From: an uncultured Bacteroidota bacterium | GTDB taxonomy: Bacteria; Bacteroidota; Bacteroidia; Chitinophagales; Chitinophagaceae | NCBI GenBank assembly: GCA_903847655.1 | Contig: CAINEG010000274.1 | Coordinates: 1-15,089, forward strand | Direction of reading: 5' to 3' | DNA length: 15,089 nucleotides | Part shown: in pieces, positions 1-9,000 of the stretch | Position numbering within the stretch: the first letter of the stretch is position 1 | How the letters are laid out: every line of letters starts with the position of its first letter | The notes under the pieces: model-generated | What the model was told of the DNA's origin: nothing | Databases searched by the model: none | What the model saw: only the letters and a program-made list of their open reading frames with translations | Translations under genes and position numbers: made by a program

Positions 1-193
1 CTCTGGGACTTCGGCCACTGCATAAACGTGTGATAAATCAGCCACCACAAAAAGTTCATCAGCAGGCTGCACCACTTGGCCCAAGTTGATTTTGAAAGGC
101 TTTAAATGTTCCTTCAGAAGTATATTGCCTAATATTCACTTCATAGATAGAAATAGTATCCACCCATTGTACCTGCTTAAAATTCACCTCCAT
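1..193 (-). pseudogene. Broken fragment of an efflux membrane-fusion (RND/HlyD-type adaptor) protein
   Basis: Read on the minus strand, positions 1-99 encode a stretch with LGQVVQPADELF and then VVADLSHVYAVAEVPE. This matches the end of the lipoyl/barrel-sandwich part and the following beta-barrel start of periplasmic adaptor subunits of RND efflux pumps (the G-Q-x-V-x-P-x-x-x-L-F-x-x-A-D-L-S-x-V pattern). That frame meets a stop at 136-138. A second frame is open from an ATG at 193 down to a stop at 59-61, and joining the two near 91-100 by a one-base shift gives a continuous reading. A stop at 206-208 closes the second frame upstream, so the signal peptide and hairpin expected of a whole adaptor are absent. 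The rest of the gene would lie off the left edge. It may be a decayed gene, or low-quality sequence at a contig end. The family call rests on one motif region only. Confidence 0.45.
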
Positions 194-228
194 TTTATAC
201 TTTTTTTATTATCTTGTCAACCTACTTT

Positions 229-1584
229 ATGAGCCAAACAACAAATCTAGAACGCAAATTAAGTCTTTTACATGCAACCGCCATCAACATGATTGATATG
301 GTGGGCATTGGTCCTTTTGTAGTGTTAAGTGTGGTGGCACAAATTATGGGAGGCCCCTATTTTTTATATGCTTGGATAGCAGGCGCCCTACTTTCTTATT
401 TAGATGCCATGGTATGGAGTCAATTAGGTGCCGCTTTACCTAGAGCAGGTGGTAGTTTTCATTTTTTAAAAGAAGGGTACGGCGAAAAAGCAGGATCACT
501 GATGAGCTTTTTATTTGTATGGCAAACGATGATTCAAGCCCCCTTGGTGATTGCTTCCGCGGCCATTGGTTTTTCGCAATATGCCAATTACTTTTTTCAT
601 CTAAGCTTTATTCAAGAAAAAGCGGTGAGTGGATTAGTGGTAATATTGGTGATCTCATTATTATATCGAAAAATCGAATCCGTCGGAAAAATTTCAGTGT
701 TTTTATGGGTAGGGGTATTAGGTACAATGGCTTGGATTATTTTTGGCGGTATTGCGCACGGAAATTTTCTAGCACCCATCCAACACATCAATGATGGCTT
801 TACCATGCAGCATGGTTTTGTAGCCGCCCTAGGATTTGCCAGTGTCAAAACTATTTATAGTTATTTAGGCTATTATAATGTTTGTCATTTAGGTGCTGAG
901 ATAAAAAATCCGAGTAAAAATATTCCTAGAAGCATGTTTATTTCCATTACAGGGATAGCAATATTGTATTTAGCCATGAATATTAGTGTAGCCAGTGTGC
1001 TGCCCTTTCAAACTATTGTGACTAGTAAGTTTGTCGTAAGTGATTATATTAAAGCCTTATATGGCCCCACTGCTGGAGCCTTTGCTACTATATTAATATT
1101 AATGGTCGCCTTCGCCTCCTTATTTTCTGCCACCTTGGGCTATAGTAGAATTCCTTATGCTGCTGCACAGGATAGATCCTTCTTTCCTTTCTTTAAAGAA
1201 CTACATCCTAAATTACATTTTCCACATCGCTCCTTATTGGTACTAGGAGGTATTGCTTTTGTATTTAGTTTGCTGTTTAGATTAAAAGAAGTCATTGATG
1301 GTATTTTGGCCATGCGAATTTTAATTCAATTTATAGGACAGGCCATTGGTCTTTTACTATTGTTTAAAAGAAAAGGAAAAGGGTTTTTCCCATGGAAAAT
1401 GCCGCTCTATCCCCTGCCTTTATTTTTAGCCATTATTATTTGGGCTGGTATCTTTTTTTCCACAGGGACTAAGATGATGTTGAGTGGACTCACTGTCATA
1501 AGCCTTGGCTTAATCGCTTATTTTATTGCCAAAAAATTTAAATGGATTGGTGTAGTAAGTACAGAAGAAATAAATAAAAATTAA
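229..1584 (+). CDS. APC-superfamily amino acid permease
   Basis: This 451-residue integral membrane protein has about twelve hydrophobic segments and almost no soluble domains. It belongs to the amino acid/polyamine/organocation (APC) family, which moves amino acids or amines across the inner membrane by proton symport or exchange. The first membrane segment carries GIGPF, in the place of the glycine-rich GxG(I/P)F substrate-binding loop of the family. It is followed by the typical second-segment region with SQLGAALPRAGGSF, and later by GAEIKNPSKNIPRS, the conserved loop before helix 7. The substrate cannot be read from sequence. I chose the ATG at 229; a TTG at 214 in the same frame would add only five residues. 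No clear Shine-Dalgarno is seen, as is usual in Bacteroidota. It is divergent from the adaptor fragment and convergent with the small membrane gene, with two bases between the stops. Confidence 0.88.
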   Translation: MSQTTNLERKLSLLHATAINMIDMVGIGPFVVLSVVAQIMGGPYFLYAWIAGALLSYLDAMVWSQLGAALPRAGGSFHFLKEGYGEKAGSLMSFLFVWQTMIQAPLVIASAAIGFSQYANYFFHLSFIQEKAVSGLVVILVISLLYRKIESVGKISVFLWVGVLGTMAWIIFGGIAHGNFLAPIQHINDGFTMQHGFVAALGFASVKTIYSYLGYYNVCHLGAEIKNPSKNIPRSMFISITGIAILYLAMNISVASVLPFQTIVTSKFVVSDYIKALYGPTAGAFATILILMVAFASLFSATLGYSRIPYAAAQDRSFFPFFKELHPKLHFPHRSLLVLGGIAFVFSLLFRLKEVIDGILAMRILIQFIGQAIGLLLLFKRKGKGFFPWKMPLYPLPLFLAIIIWAGIFFSTGTKMMLSGLTVISLGLIAYFIAKKFKWIGVVSTEEINKN

Positions 1585-1586
1585 AG

Positions 1587-1727
1587 CTATTTACTTCTAG
1601 TGCCAATACCACTAATAAGCAGTCCAATAACAAGGCCAATTATCAATCCGATTTTTACATTCTTTATCAAATAACCTACCCCAAGTCCTATAATTAGTAA
1701 AGTAAAAATGCTCACATTGCGTCTCAT
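1587..1727 (-). CDS. Small glycine-rich membrane protein (46 aa), function unknown
   Basis: A 46-residue reading frame starts MRRNVSIFTLLIIGLGVGYL, continues with a short basic break (IKNVK), then a second hydrophobic run IGLIIGLVIGLLISGIG, and ends TRSK. It predicts two short transmembrane helices with glycines at regular spacing (G-L-G-V-G; G-L-I-I-G-L-V-I-G), suited to tight helix packing, and a basic N-terminus. The ATG lies two bases after the stop of the PIG-L deacetylase gene, so translation is probably coupled to it. The stop lies two bases from the stop of the permease on the other strand. The frame therefore fills the whole gap, which supports a real gene. I do not recognise a family. 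It could be a structural membrane peptide or a remnant of YtxH- or glycine-zipper-like proteins. Confidence 0.6.
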   Translation of the reverse strand: MRRNVSIFTLLIIGLGVGYLIKNVKIGLIIGLVIGLLISGIGTRSK

Positions 1728-1729
1728 GG

Positions 1730-4090
1730 TTAATGCTTAGGTAAAGAGATTAAGTTGGATAGGATTTTATACGCACCTGCATTACCTGCAGGGAGTTGTC
1801 TAAATAAAACCAAACTCAAATACACCATATTACCTTTGCCATAAGGCGCAATCAATAAACTGCCATTCGAGCTAGGCTCTCCTTTATCACTCATGGCTAA
1901 GGGTGTTTCGAAATGTGTATCTATATTTTCTGCTTGATAGGTTGTTCTTTCTTGCACCCATCCTTCAAAATCCTGTGCAGTAATTTTATTTGGACTATTC
2001 AACACCGCATGATTAGGCAAAACAAATTGCACAGGCACATCTTCTTGCGTTACTCTTCTGCCACTGTTTACCGTAAATGCATAAGGGCCTGCTTTTATTT
2101 TCTTTAAACCTACTTGATTGCTTTTTAAATACTGAACAATCAAGTTGCCCCCTTGTTCAATATAGGTGTTGATGATGTCGTTCTTATCTGTTAAATAATC
2201 CAACATATTGTAAGCGCGAATACCCACCACCACGGCATCCAATTGTTTTAATTTTTCTATACTAATGTCTGATTCTTTTAAGTAAACTACTTCATACCCT
2301 AATTCAGTTAATGCTTCGGGTAATTTATCTCCAGCACCGTCGATATACCCTACCTTGGCTGGTCTTGAAATGAGATTGGCTTCCACCAGTTTTGTAGTAG
2401 CCGTGTGGAAATAAGTAAGTGTAGGAATATGGTCATACTGAATGGTCTTGGTAAACACATCATTGGCACTCGTAGGCAATGGATCATTGGCTGATTTTAT
2501 TTCTACTTTGGTATAACTGGCCTTACCCTGATGTAAATCTTGGTAGCCAATACGAATGGATTTCCCTACTGGTTTTAAATAAAGTTCTTTATCATATTTT
2601 ATTTCATGATTTGGCAATACCACCACTGGCTCGTAGACTTCTCCTTTGGTAGGATCCGTGAATTTGTATTGCACTGGAATAGTGAAATTAAAGGAACCAC
2701 CTTCGATGGCAATGGTCATACTTACTTCAAAAGCAGGTTTGTTTTCTGCATCCCCAATCAAGACAGGATTTGTGACCACAAACATGCCTTCTGTTTTTGG
2801 TTGCACCAACCAATAAGGTTGTGAAATAGGCGTACTTGCGGGCAGTTTAAAACTATAATCATATTGAAAATTCTCATTATAGTTAAGTACTTTATTGAAA
2901 ACAGAATCGATGCCTTCTGGCAAATGAACCATGACTAATGTGGAACTAATGGATGTTCTTTGATTTAAGAAAAATTGAAGCTTTAGATTTTCGCCTTGTA
3001 AAACTTGTTGCTGTTGTGTCGTGGCTTCAAAAAATAAACCCGCTGCTTCTTTAATGATATTTTTAAGCTCCTCTAATTTATAATCACGCCATTTAGAGGC
3101 AGGTAAACTTGAAATTTGTTGATACAAAGCAACTAGTGCGGATACCGAAGCAGATGGATTTTCTGTTTGGAACTGTTTGGCAATGGCATTGATTCCATTT
3201 TCTATGGCAGTGGCTTGTTTTTCAGTACTTGTAATTTTACGCCAACTAATATCTACCCCATCCATGATATCATTGCTTGCTGTATCACCCCCTGTCAATT
3301 CAAAATATTCATAGAGTGGGCCTCTTCGACGCGGTCTTCCTTCTCCCTGACTTTTGTGCATGGTTCTTGCTTCGGCACCAATCTCTCCATAACTTTTCCC
3401 TAATAACGCATTGAACCCTCCCACTTCCAATTTTAATTGTTTTTCATTGGTGGTATTCACCGAACCAAAATTAAAAGTATTCCATACTATTCTTTTGGCC
3501 TTCCATGGAACAAGCCCTAGTTTGAACTGCTCTGGAAATTTAGAAGGATTGGCTGCTGCAATATAGGCTTCATTGGCAATGATCGCAGAGGCAGAATGAT
3601 GGCCATGACCCGCACGCGCATCTCCAGGGAAACGGGTAATAATAATGTCTGGTTGAAATTTTCTAATCACCAAAACAGCATCACTCAAAACTTTCTCATG
3701 GTCCCAGATGCGTAAGGCTTCCTCTGAGGATTTACTAAACCCAAATTCATAAGCGCTAGAAAAATATTGTTCGGCACCATCTATTCTTCTTGCAGCCAAT
3801 AATTCCTGTGTTCTTATCATCCCTAATTCCACCCCTTGCTCTTTGCCAATTAAGTTTTGTCCACCATCTCCTCTTGTTAAACTCAAATAAGCAGTCCTAA
3901 ACATTCTTTGTTTGGTCAGATAGGGCAAGAAGCTATTGTTCTCGTCATCTGGATGCGCTGCTATATACAAAACACTACCCACTGTTTTTAACTTATTGAT
4001 TTGAGCTAAAATTTCAGCACTTGGTTTTTGTGCAGAGGCCATGAAAGTGCTTAGTAAGCAGACAAAAATTAAGTGATAGCGCATACGCAT
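1730..4090 (-). CDS. Secreted PIG-L (LmbE-like) family deacetylase with ThuA/GATase-like C-terminal region
   Basis: This is a 786-residue exported protein. Residues 1-21 form a signal peptide (MRMRYHLIFVCLLSTFMASA, cleavage near ASA-QK). Residues about 37-220 are a PIG-L/LmbE domain: AAHPDDE (His46, Asp48, Asp49) and HGHHSAS (around 162-168) are the expected zinc-binding and catalytic motifs. Family members remove N-acetyl groups from sugars such as GlcNAc conjugates. The middle part is beta-rich. Residues about 555-670 contain GYEVVYLKESD, VVGIRAYN and GGNLIVQY, which resemble the ThuA/class I amidotransferase-like fold, without an obvious catalytic Cys. This two-part form is common in Bacteroidota. 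The natural substrate is unknown. The ATG at 4090 is preferred because the signal peptide starts there; the frame is open to a TTG at 4147, but that would put a non-signal segment in front. An ATG at 4084 is equally possible. Confidence 0.85.
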   Translation of the reverse strand: MRMRYHLIFVCLLSTFMASAQKPSAEILAQINKLKTVGSVLYIAAHPDDENNSFLPYLTKQRMFRTAYLSLTRGDGGQNLIGKEQGVELGMIRTQELLAARRIDGAEQYFSSAYEFGFSKSSEEALRIWDHEKVLSDAVLVIRKFQPDIIITRFPGDARAGHGHHSASAIIANEAYIAAANPSKFPEQFKLGLVPWKAKRIVWNTFNFGSVNTTNEKQLKLEVGGFNALLGKSYGEIGAEARTMHKSQGEGRPRRRGPLYEYFELTGGDTASNDIMDGVDISWRKITSTEKQATAIENGINAIAKQFQTENPSASVSALVALYQQISSLPASKWRDYKLEELKNIIKEAAGLFFEATTQQQQVLQGENLKLQFFLNQRTSISSTLVMVHLPEGIDSVFNKVLNYNENFQYDYSFKLPASTPISQPYWLVQPKTEGMFVVTNPVLIGDAENKPAFEVSMTIAIEGGSFNFTIPVQYKFTDPTKGEVYEPVVVLPNHEIKYDKELYLKPVGKSIRIGYQDLHQGKASYTKVEIKSANDPLPTSANDVFTKTIQYDHIPTLTYFHTATTKLVEANLISRPAKVGYIDGAGDKLPEALTELGYEVVYLKESDISIEKLKQLDAVVVGIRAYNMLDYLTDKNDIINTYIEQGGNLIVQYLKSNQVGLKKIKAGPYAFTVNSGRRVTQEDVPVQFVLPNHAVLNSPNKITAQDFEGWVQERTTYQAENIDTHFETPLAMSDKGEPSSNGSLLIAPYGKGNMVYLSLVLFRQLPAGNAGAYKILSNLISLPKH

Positions 4091-4198
4091 ACTGTTTTTT
4101 TCTAATGGTTGAGAATGGCTTATAAAAATAAGAAAGTTTGCGCTCAATTTGTTGAATCTTAAATAATTAAGTAAATTACCTATTCAATTTCCCAACTT

Positions 4199-5938
4199 AT
4201 GAAAAAAACTAACCTTCCATTGCCTTTGCGTATAGGTATTTGTATGCTTAGCCTTGTTTTAATAAGCCCTATGGGCTTTGGACAATCTTTCTTTAAAGCA
4301 CATCCAAGTATCAACCCCTATCATTACGAAATTGCTAAAGAAAAGTCTTTTGACCATGCTGCAGTTTCATCTGCACATGCATTGGCCAGTATGGTAGGTG
4401 CAGCCATCATGCAAGAAGGAGGCAATGCTTTTGATGCAGCCATTGCGGTTCAGTTTAGCTTGGCTGTTGTATTTCCAGAAGCAGGCAATATTGGTGGAGG
4501 TGGATTCCTATTGGCAAGAAAAGTAAATGGGGAATTAATAGGACTTGATTTTAGAGAAGAAGCGCCGGCCAAAGCATCTAAAGATATGTATCTAGATGAA
4601 AAAGGGAACCCCTATGCAGATAAATCTACAAGAGGTGCATTGGCCTCTGGTATTCCTGGTTCTGTGGCTGGCATGTTTAGTGCACATGCTAATGCAAAAC
4701 TTTCCATGGCTCAATTAATTGAACCTGCTATTGAGTTGGCTGAATTTGGTTTTGTTATTTCAGAGAGTGAGGCAAAGGGATTAAATGCCAACCGAAATAG
4801 TTTTACAAAATTTAGTTCAAAGGCGAGTGTATTTACAAAAAAAGAAAATTGGAAAGCAGGCGATACTTTAATTCAAACTGAACTTGCAGCCACCTTGAAA
4901 AGAATTCAAGTAAAAGGAGCTGCTGGCTTTTATGAAGGGCCCACTGCTTCCATGATTGTAAAAGAAATGGCACACAGTGGTGGTATTATCAGTTTGGCCG
5001 ATTTAAAAAACTATGCCCCTAAATATAGAAAGCCTATAGAATTTGATTACAAAGGACATCATATCATCAGCTTTGCACCTCCTTCTAGTGGTGGCATATT
5101 ACTGGCTCAAATGATGAAGATGATTGCCCCCTTCGATATTGCTAAAATGGGTAACAATACGGCAGCTACTGTAAGTTTAATGGTAGAAGCCCAACGCAGG
5201 GCCTATGCAGATCGTGCAGAACATATGGGCGATCCAGATTTTTGGAAAGTGCCTACTAAAACATTGATCAGCGATACCTATGTCAAAGAAAGAATGCGTG
5301 ATTATGTAACAGGTGTTAAAGGAACTAGTAAAATAACCAATGCAGGACAAATTCATGAAAGCGAACAAACCACTCATTTTAGTGTGATCGACAAAGATGG
5401 TAATATGGTTGCCATTACTACTACGTTGAATGATTCTTACGGAAACAAAACCATCGTAGCAGGTGCTGGATTTATTTTAAACAATGAAATGGATGACTTT
5501 AGTATTAAACCAGGTGTGCCCAATATGTATGGTGCCATAGGTGGCGAAGCCAATGCCATTCAAGCGGGAAAAAGAATGCTTAGTTCCATGACTCCTACCT
5601 TAGTGACAGTCAACAATAAGCCCTTTTTAAGCATTGGAACTCCAGGCGGCACCACCATCCCCAATCAAGTATATGAAGGCTTGGTAGACATCATCGATCT
5701 TAAAATGACATTAAAACAATCCATTGACGCCCCTAGATTTCATCATCAATGGATGCCAGATAATATCATGCTTGAAGCTGATTTTCCAGAAGCAACAGAA
5801 CAAGCTTTAAAAGCGATGGGTTATACCACGATGAAACGAGGCCGTTTTGGAAGAATGGATGGTGTTCAAATTACCACTGATGGCAAACGAACGGCGGCCG
5901 GTGATAAACGAGGCGACGATAGTGTTGCTGGTTACTAA
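4199..5938 (+). CDS. ggt: Gamma-glutamyltransferase (gamma-glutamyl transpeptidase)
   Basis: This 579-residue exported enzyme hydrolyses or transfers the gamma-glutamyl group of glutathione and related peptides in the periplasm. Residues 1-29 are a signal peptide (basic MKK, hydrophobic core, end near MGFGQ). The large-subunit part has NAFDAAIAVQFSLAVVFPEA and GGGGF, followed by FREEAP. The autoprocessing site is Gln390-Thr391, in EQTTHFSV; Thr391 is the expected N-terminal nucleophile of the small subunit and falls at the same number as in the E. coli enzyme. Downstream are NNEMDDFS, the PGVPNMYG segment, KRMLSSMTP and GTPGGTTIPNQV, which supply the substrate pocket and oxyanion glycines. 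Length is normal for the family and all key motifs are present. It is divergent from the PIG-L gene; the 108-base gap must hold both promoters, but I see no exact consensus. The pre-ATG region has no Shine-Dalgarno. Confidence 0.95.
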   Translation: MKKTNLPLPLRIGICMLSLVLISPMGFGQSFFKAHPSINPYHYEIAKEKSFDHAAVSSAHALASMVGAAIMQEGGNAFDAAIAVQFSLAVVFPEAGNIGGGGFLLARKVNGELIGLDFREEAPAKASKDMYLDEKGNPYADKSTRGALASGIPGSVAGMFSAHANAKLSMAQLIEPAIELAEFGFVISESEAKGLNANRNSFTKFSSKASVFTKKENWKAGDTLIQTELAATLKRIQVKGAAGFYEGPTASMIVKEMAHSGGIISLADLKNYAPKYRKPIEFDYKGHHIISFAPPSSGGILLAQMMKMIAPFDIAKMGNNTAATVSLMVEAQRRAYADRAEHMGDPDFWKVPTKTLISDTYVKERMRDYVTGVKGTSKITNAGQIHESEQTTHFSVIDKDGNMVAITTTLNDSYGNKTIVAGAGFILNNEMDDFSIKPGVPNMYGAIGGEANAIQAGKRMLSSMTPTLVTVNNKPFLSIGTPGGTTIPNQVYEGLVDIIDLKMTLKQSIDAPRFHHQWMPDNIMLEADFPEATEQALKAMGYTTMKRGRFGRMDGVQITTDGKRTAAGDKRGDDSVAGY

Positions 5939-6006
5939 AGTATAGATTGATAAGCAATTACAAAAGCTATCTACACTAAATCTATGATTGGTTTTAGGTC
6001 AATTTT

Positions 6007-9000
6007 ATGCCTATTATTCAAAGGCATTTTTGTATTTTTACAAAAACCCATTTTTTGTTAAAAAATAAGCTTGCCCTACTCAGAATTATTGCTGCTTCCC
6101 TGGTAGGTTTATTCCTGCTTGCTTATTTATTATTGCTTATCCCTACCATACAAAATAAACTGGCCACTACCCTAGCCAATCATTTTTCAAAAGCCATCGG
6201 CACTGAGGTAAAATTAGGGCAGGTTCGTTTTTCCTTGTTTGACAAATTAGACATTCAAGAAATATTAGTCAGAGACCAAAACAAGGATACGCTTCTTTAT
6301 ACTTCTTCTTTAAAATTACGTTTGACCGACTTGGTATTCTCCAATGCGAGCCCGATGATTAAATACATTGGGTTGAGCGATACTAAAATTAATTTTAAAA
6401 GAAACAAAAATAGTTGGAATTATGCTTTCCTTCTAGCCTATTTCAACGCGGATACTACCCAAACCCAAAAATCCAATGGTTTTGACATTCAAAAAATTGA
6501 TATAGCCAACCTAAGTTTCAAACAAGAAAACCAATGGCAAGGTCAAGACATGGTATTTAATGCTAAAAATGTATTGGCCAATATTAAATCCTTTACCAAG
6601 GACAGCATTCTAATTGATCAGCTCATCCTCAATCAACCAGACTACCTCATTCAAAACTACCCTGGCAAGGCGCCATTGATTAAAGCAACCACACACAAAA
6701 GAATAAAAGGCAAACCATATTTCAATCCAACCAATTTGTACTTATGGGCCAATGAAGTTCAAGTGACAAAAGGTAAATTTTGGATTGAACAGGGCTTTAA
6801 TCAACCTCTGAATAATTTTGATGGGGAACATATTCGTATACAAAATATCAATGCCCTTTTAAAAAATATTTCTTTCAATAAAGACACTATTCAAGCAAAA
6901 GTTAATTTGAGCTTAAAGGAACAATCTGGTTTTGAAATAAAAAAACTGTTGACCAATTTTAAAATGACTCCTGAAATAATGGAGTTTAGTGCATTGCATT
7001 TAAAAACAAATAATAGTACGATTGAAAACTATTACGCCATGCAGTACCATGATTTTGGCGAAGATTTTAGTAATTACATTCAAAATGTAACGATGAAAGC
7101 ACATTTGGTCAACGCTACCGTAGCTACTGATGACATTGCCTATTTCACCCCCTCCATGGCTTCCTTTCATCATAAACTTACTACAGGCTTTCATTTTAAT
7201 GGCACAGTAGCCAATTTTGAAACCAATGACTTTAAAGCCAGCTACAATAACTCTAAAGTAGCTTGTCGTTTTTCGATGCAAGGCATTCCTGATATGAGGA
7301 ATACCTTAATCAACTTTAGCAATGTCACTGCCAATACGAATTATAATGATTTAGCCAATTGGATACCTAGCTTAAAACAAATAAAATCAATTGAATTAGA
7401 CAAGCTCAATGGCCTAGATTTTAAGGGAGAATTCAAAGGAAGTTTTTTCGATTTTTTAGCGAAAGGCCAGATGCAGTCTCCAGTAGGCTCAATTGTTTCT
7501 GAAATAAGATTAAAATTTCCAGAGAAAGCAGAACCTAGTTATGAAGGCGCTATTACCGCCGATCATTTGAACATTGGTAAAATATTCAATGTGAATAGTT
7601 TAGGCCTTTTGAACTTTAAGGGGAAAATAGCAGGCAGTTCTTTTGACATTGAAAACATCAAGACGAAAATTGAAGGAGATATCGACACCATTGAATTTAA
7701 CAAATACAACTATACTAATATTAGCACCAATGGGCTATTGCAAAAAAGGTCTTTCAATGGTAGGTTAAATATTAAGGATCCCAATATTAACTTTAACAGC
7801 AATATTGCACTACTATTCAATAAGGACAAACCCAAGATCAATGCAGTAGGTGATCTATTGTATGCCAACTTGGAAAAATTAAATATCACTAAGAACCAAA
7901 CACAACTCAAGGGTTTACTAGACATTAATTTTGAGGGTAATAATATTGATAATTTTATTGGATTCGCTAAATTTTACAATGGAAGATTGAAATCCCCGGG
8001 CAATGCAGTGAATTTTGATTCATTGAACATTCAGTCTAGCATAGTTAATGGCTTAAAAAAAATAAGCATTGCTAGTGATGATCTTCAAGCCAGTATCATA
8101 GGTAAATTTAATATTTTAAATTTACCCGCAAGCGTGCAATATTTTATGCAACGCTACTTGCCTACTTATATCCCTGCTCCAAAAAACACAGTCAGTAATC
8201 AATTATTTCAGTTTCAAATTAAAACTAATTATTTCGAGCCCTATCTGCGTCTTTTTGATCCATCTTTTTCAGGCTTTAATAATATTTCATTAACCGGTGC
8301 CATTAATACCGACAAGCAAACCATTGAAGCCAAAGGCAAGCTGCCTTATATTAATTGGAACAACTATACCATCAAAGGCGGAGACATCTATGGCAATGGA
8401 ACACAGGACTCACTGCATTTATTTTTTACAGCCGATGCTTTTCAATTTTCAGACAGCACGAGCTATACTAAAGCTGCTGTTACCATACATAGCAGCAAAG
8501 ATATTTCTGAACTAAGAATAACAGGGACTAGCAAGAGTATATTAGAACAAGTTGATTTAAACGCCACCGTGAACACTTATGCAGACGGAATTGCTATGAA
8601 ATGGAAGCCTTCTTTTTTTATGTTGAACCAAAAAAAATGGTCCATCAACGAAAATGGTAGTTTGATTTTAAGAAAAAGCAATACTAGTGCCAAAAATTTC
8701 AAATTCACCCAAGGAATACAAGAATTTGTTTTCTCTAATTCGCCCACCGAAGAAAATGCCCTTCAACTTGAATTGAAAAATATCATACTAGGTGATATCA
8801 CCAAACCATTTTTTGATTATCCAAAATTAGAAGGTTTGACCAACGGTAAAATTCAATTCAAAAATATTGTACAAGACTTAACCTTTGCTGCTGATTTAAA
8901 AATAGATCAATTTAGGTTTAACAATGATTCCATAGGATTCACTCAAGTGAATGCAGGTTATCAAAATTCAAAAGGCATTATCCCCTTCTCCTTTAGTTGC

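Noticed and set aside
4091..4198. Bacteroidota-type promoters (TTTG ... TAnnTTTG) between the deacetylase and ggt
   Set aside because: ATTTG at 4147-4151 with TAAATTA at 4172-4178 is roughly the right spacing for ggt, but the -7 box lacks its final TTTG, so the match is too weak in AT-rich DNA to list.
5939..6006. Possible terminator between ggt and tamB
   Set aside because: Only a short TAGATT/AATCTA pairing with a long loop is visible, and there is no T-run; not convincing.
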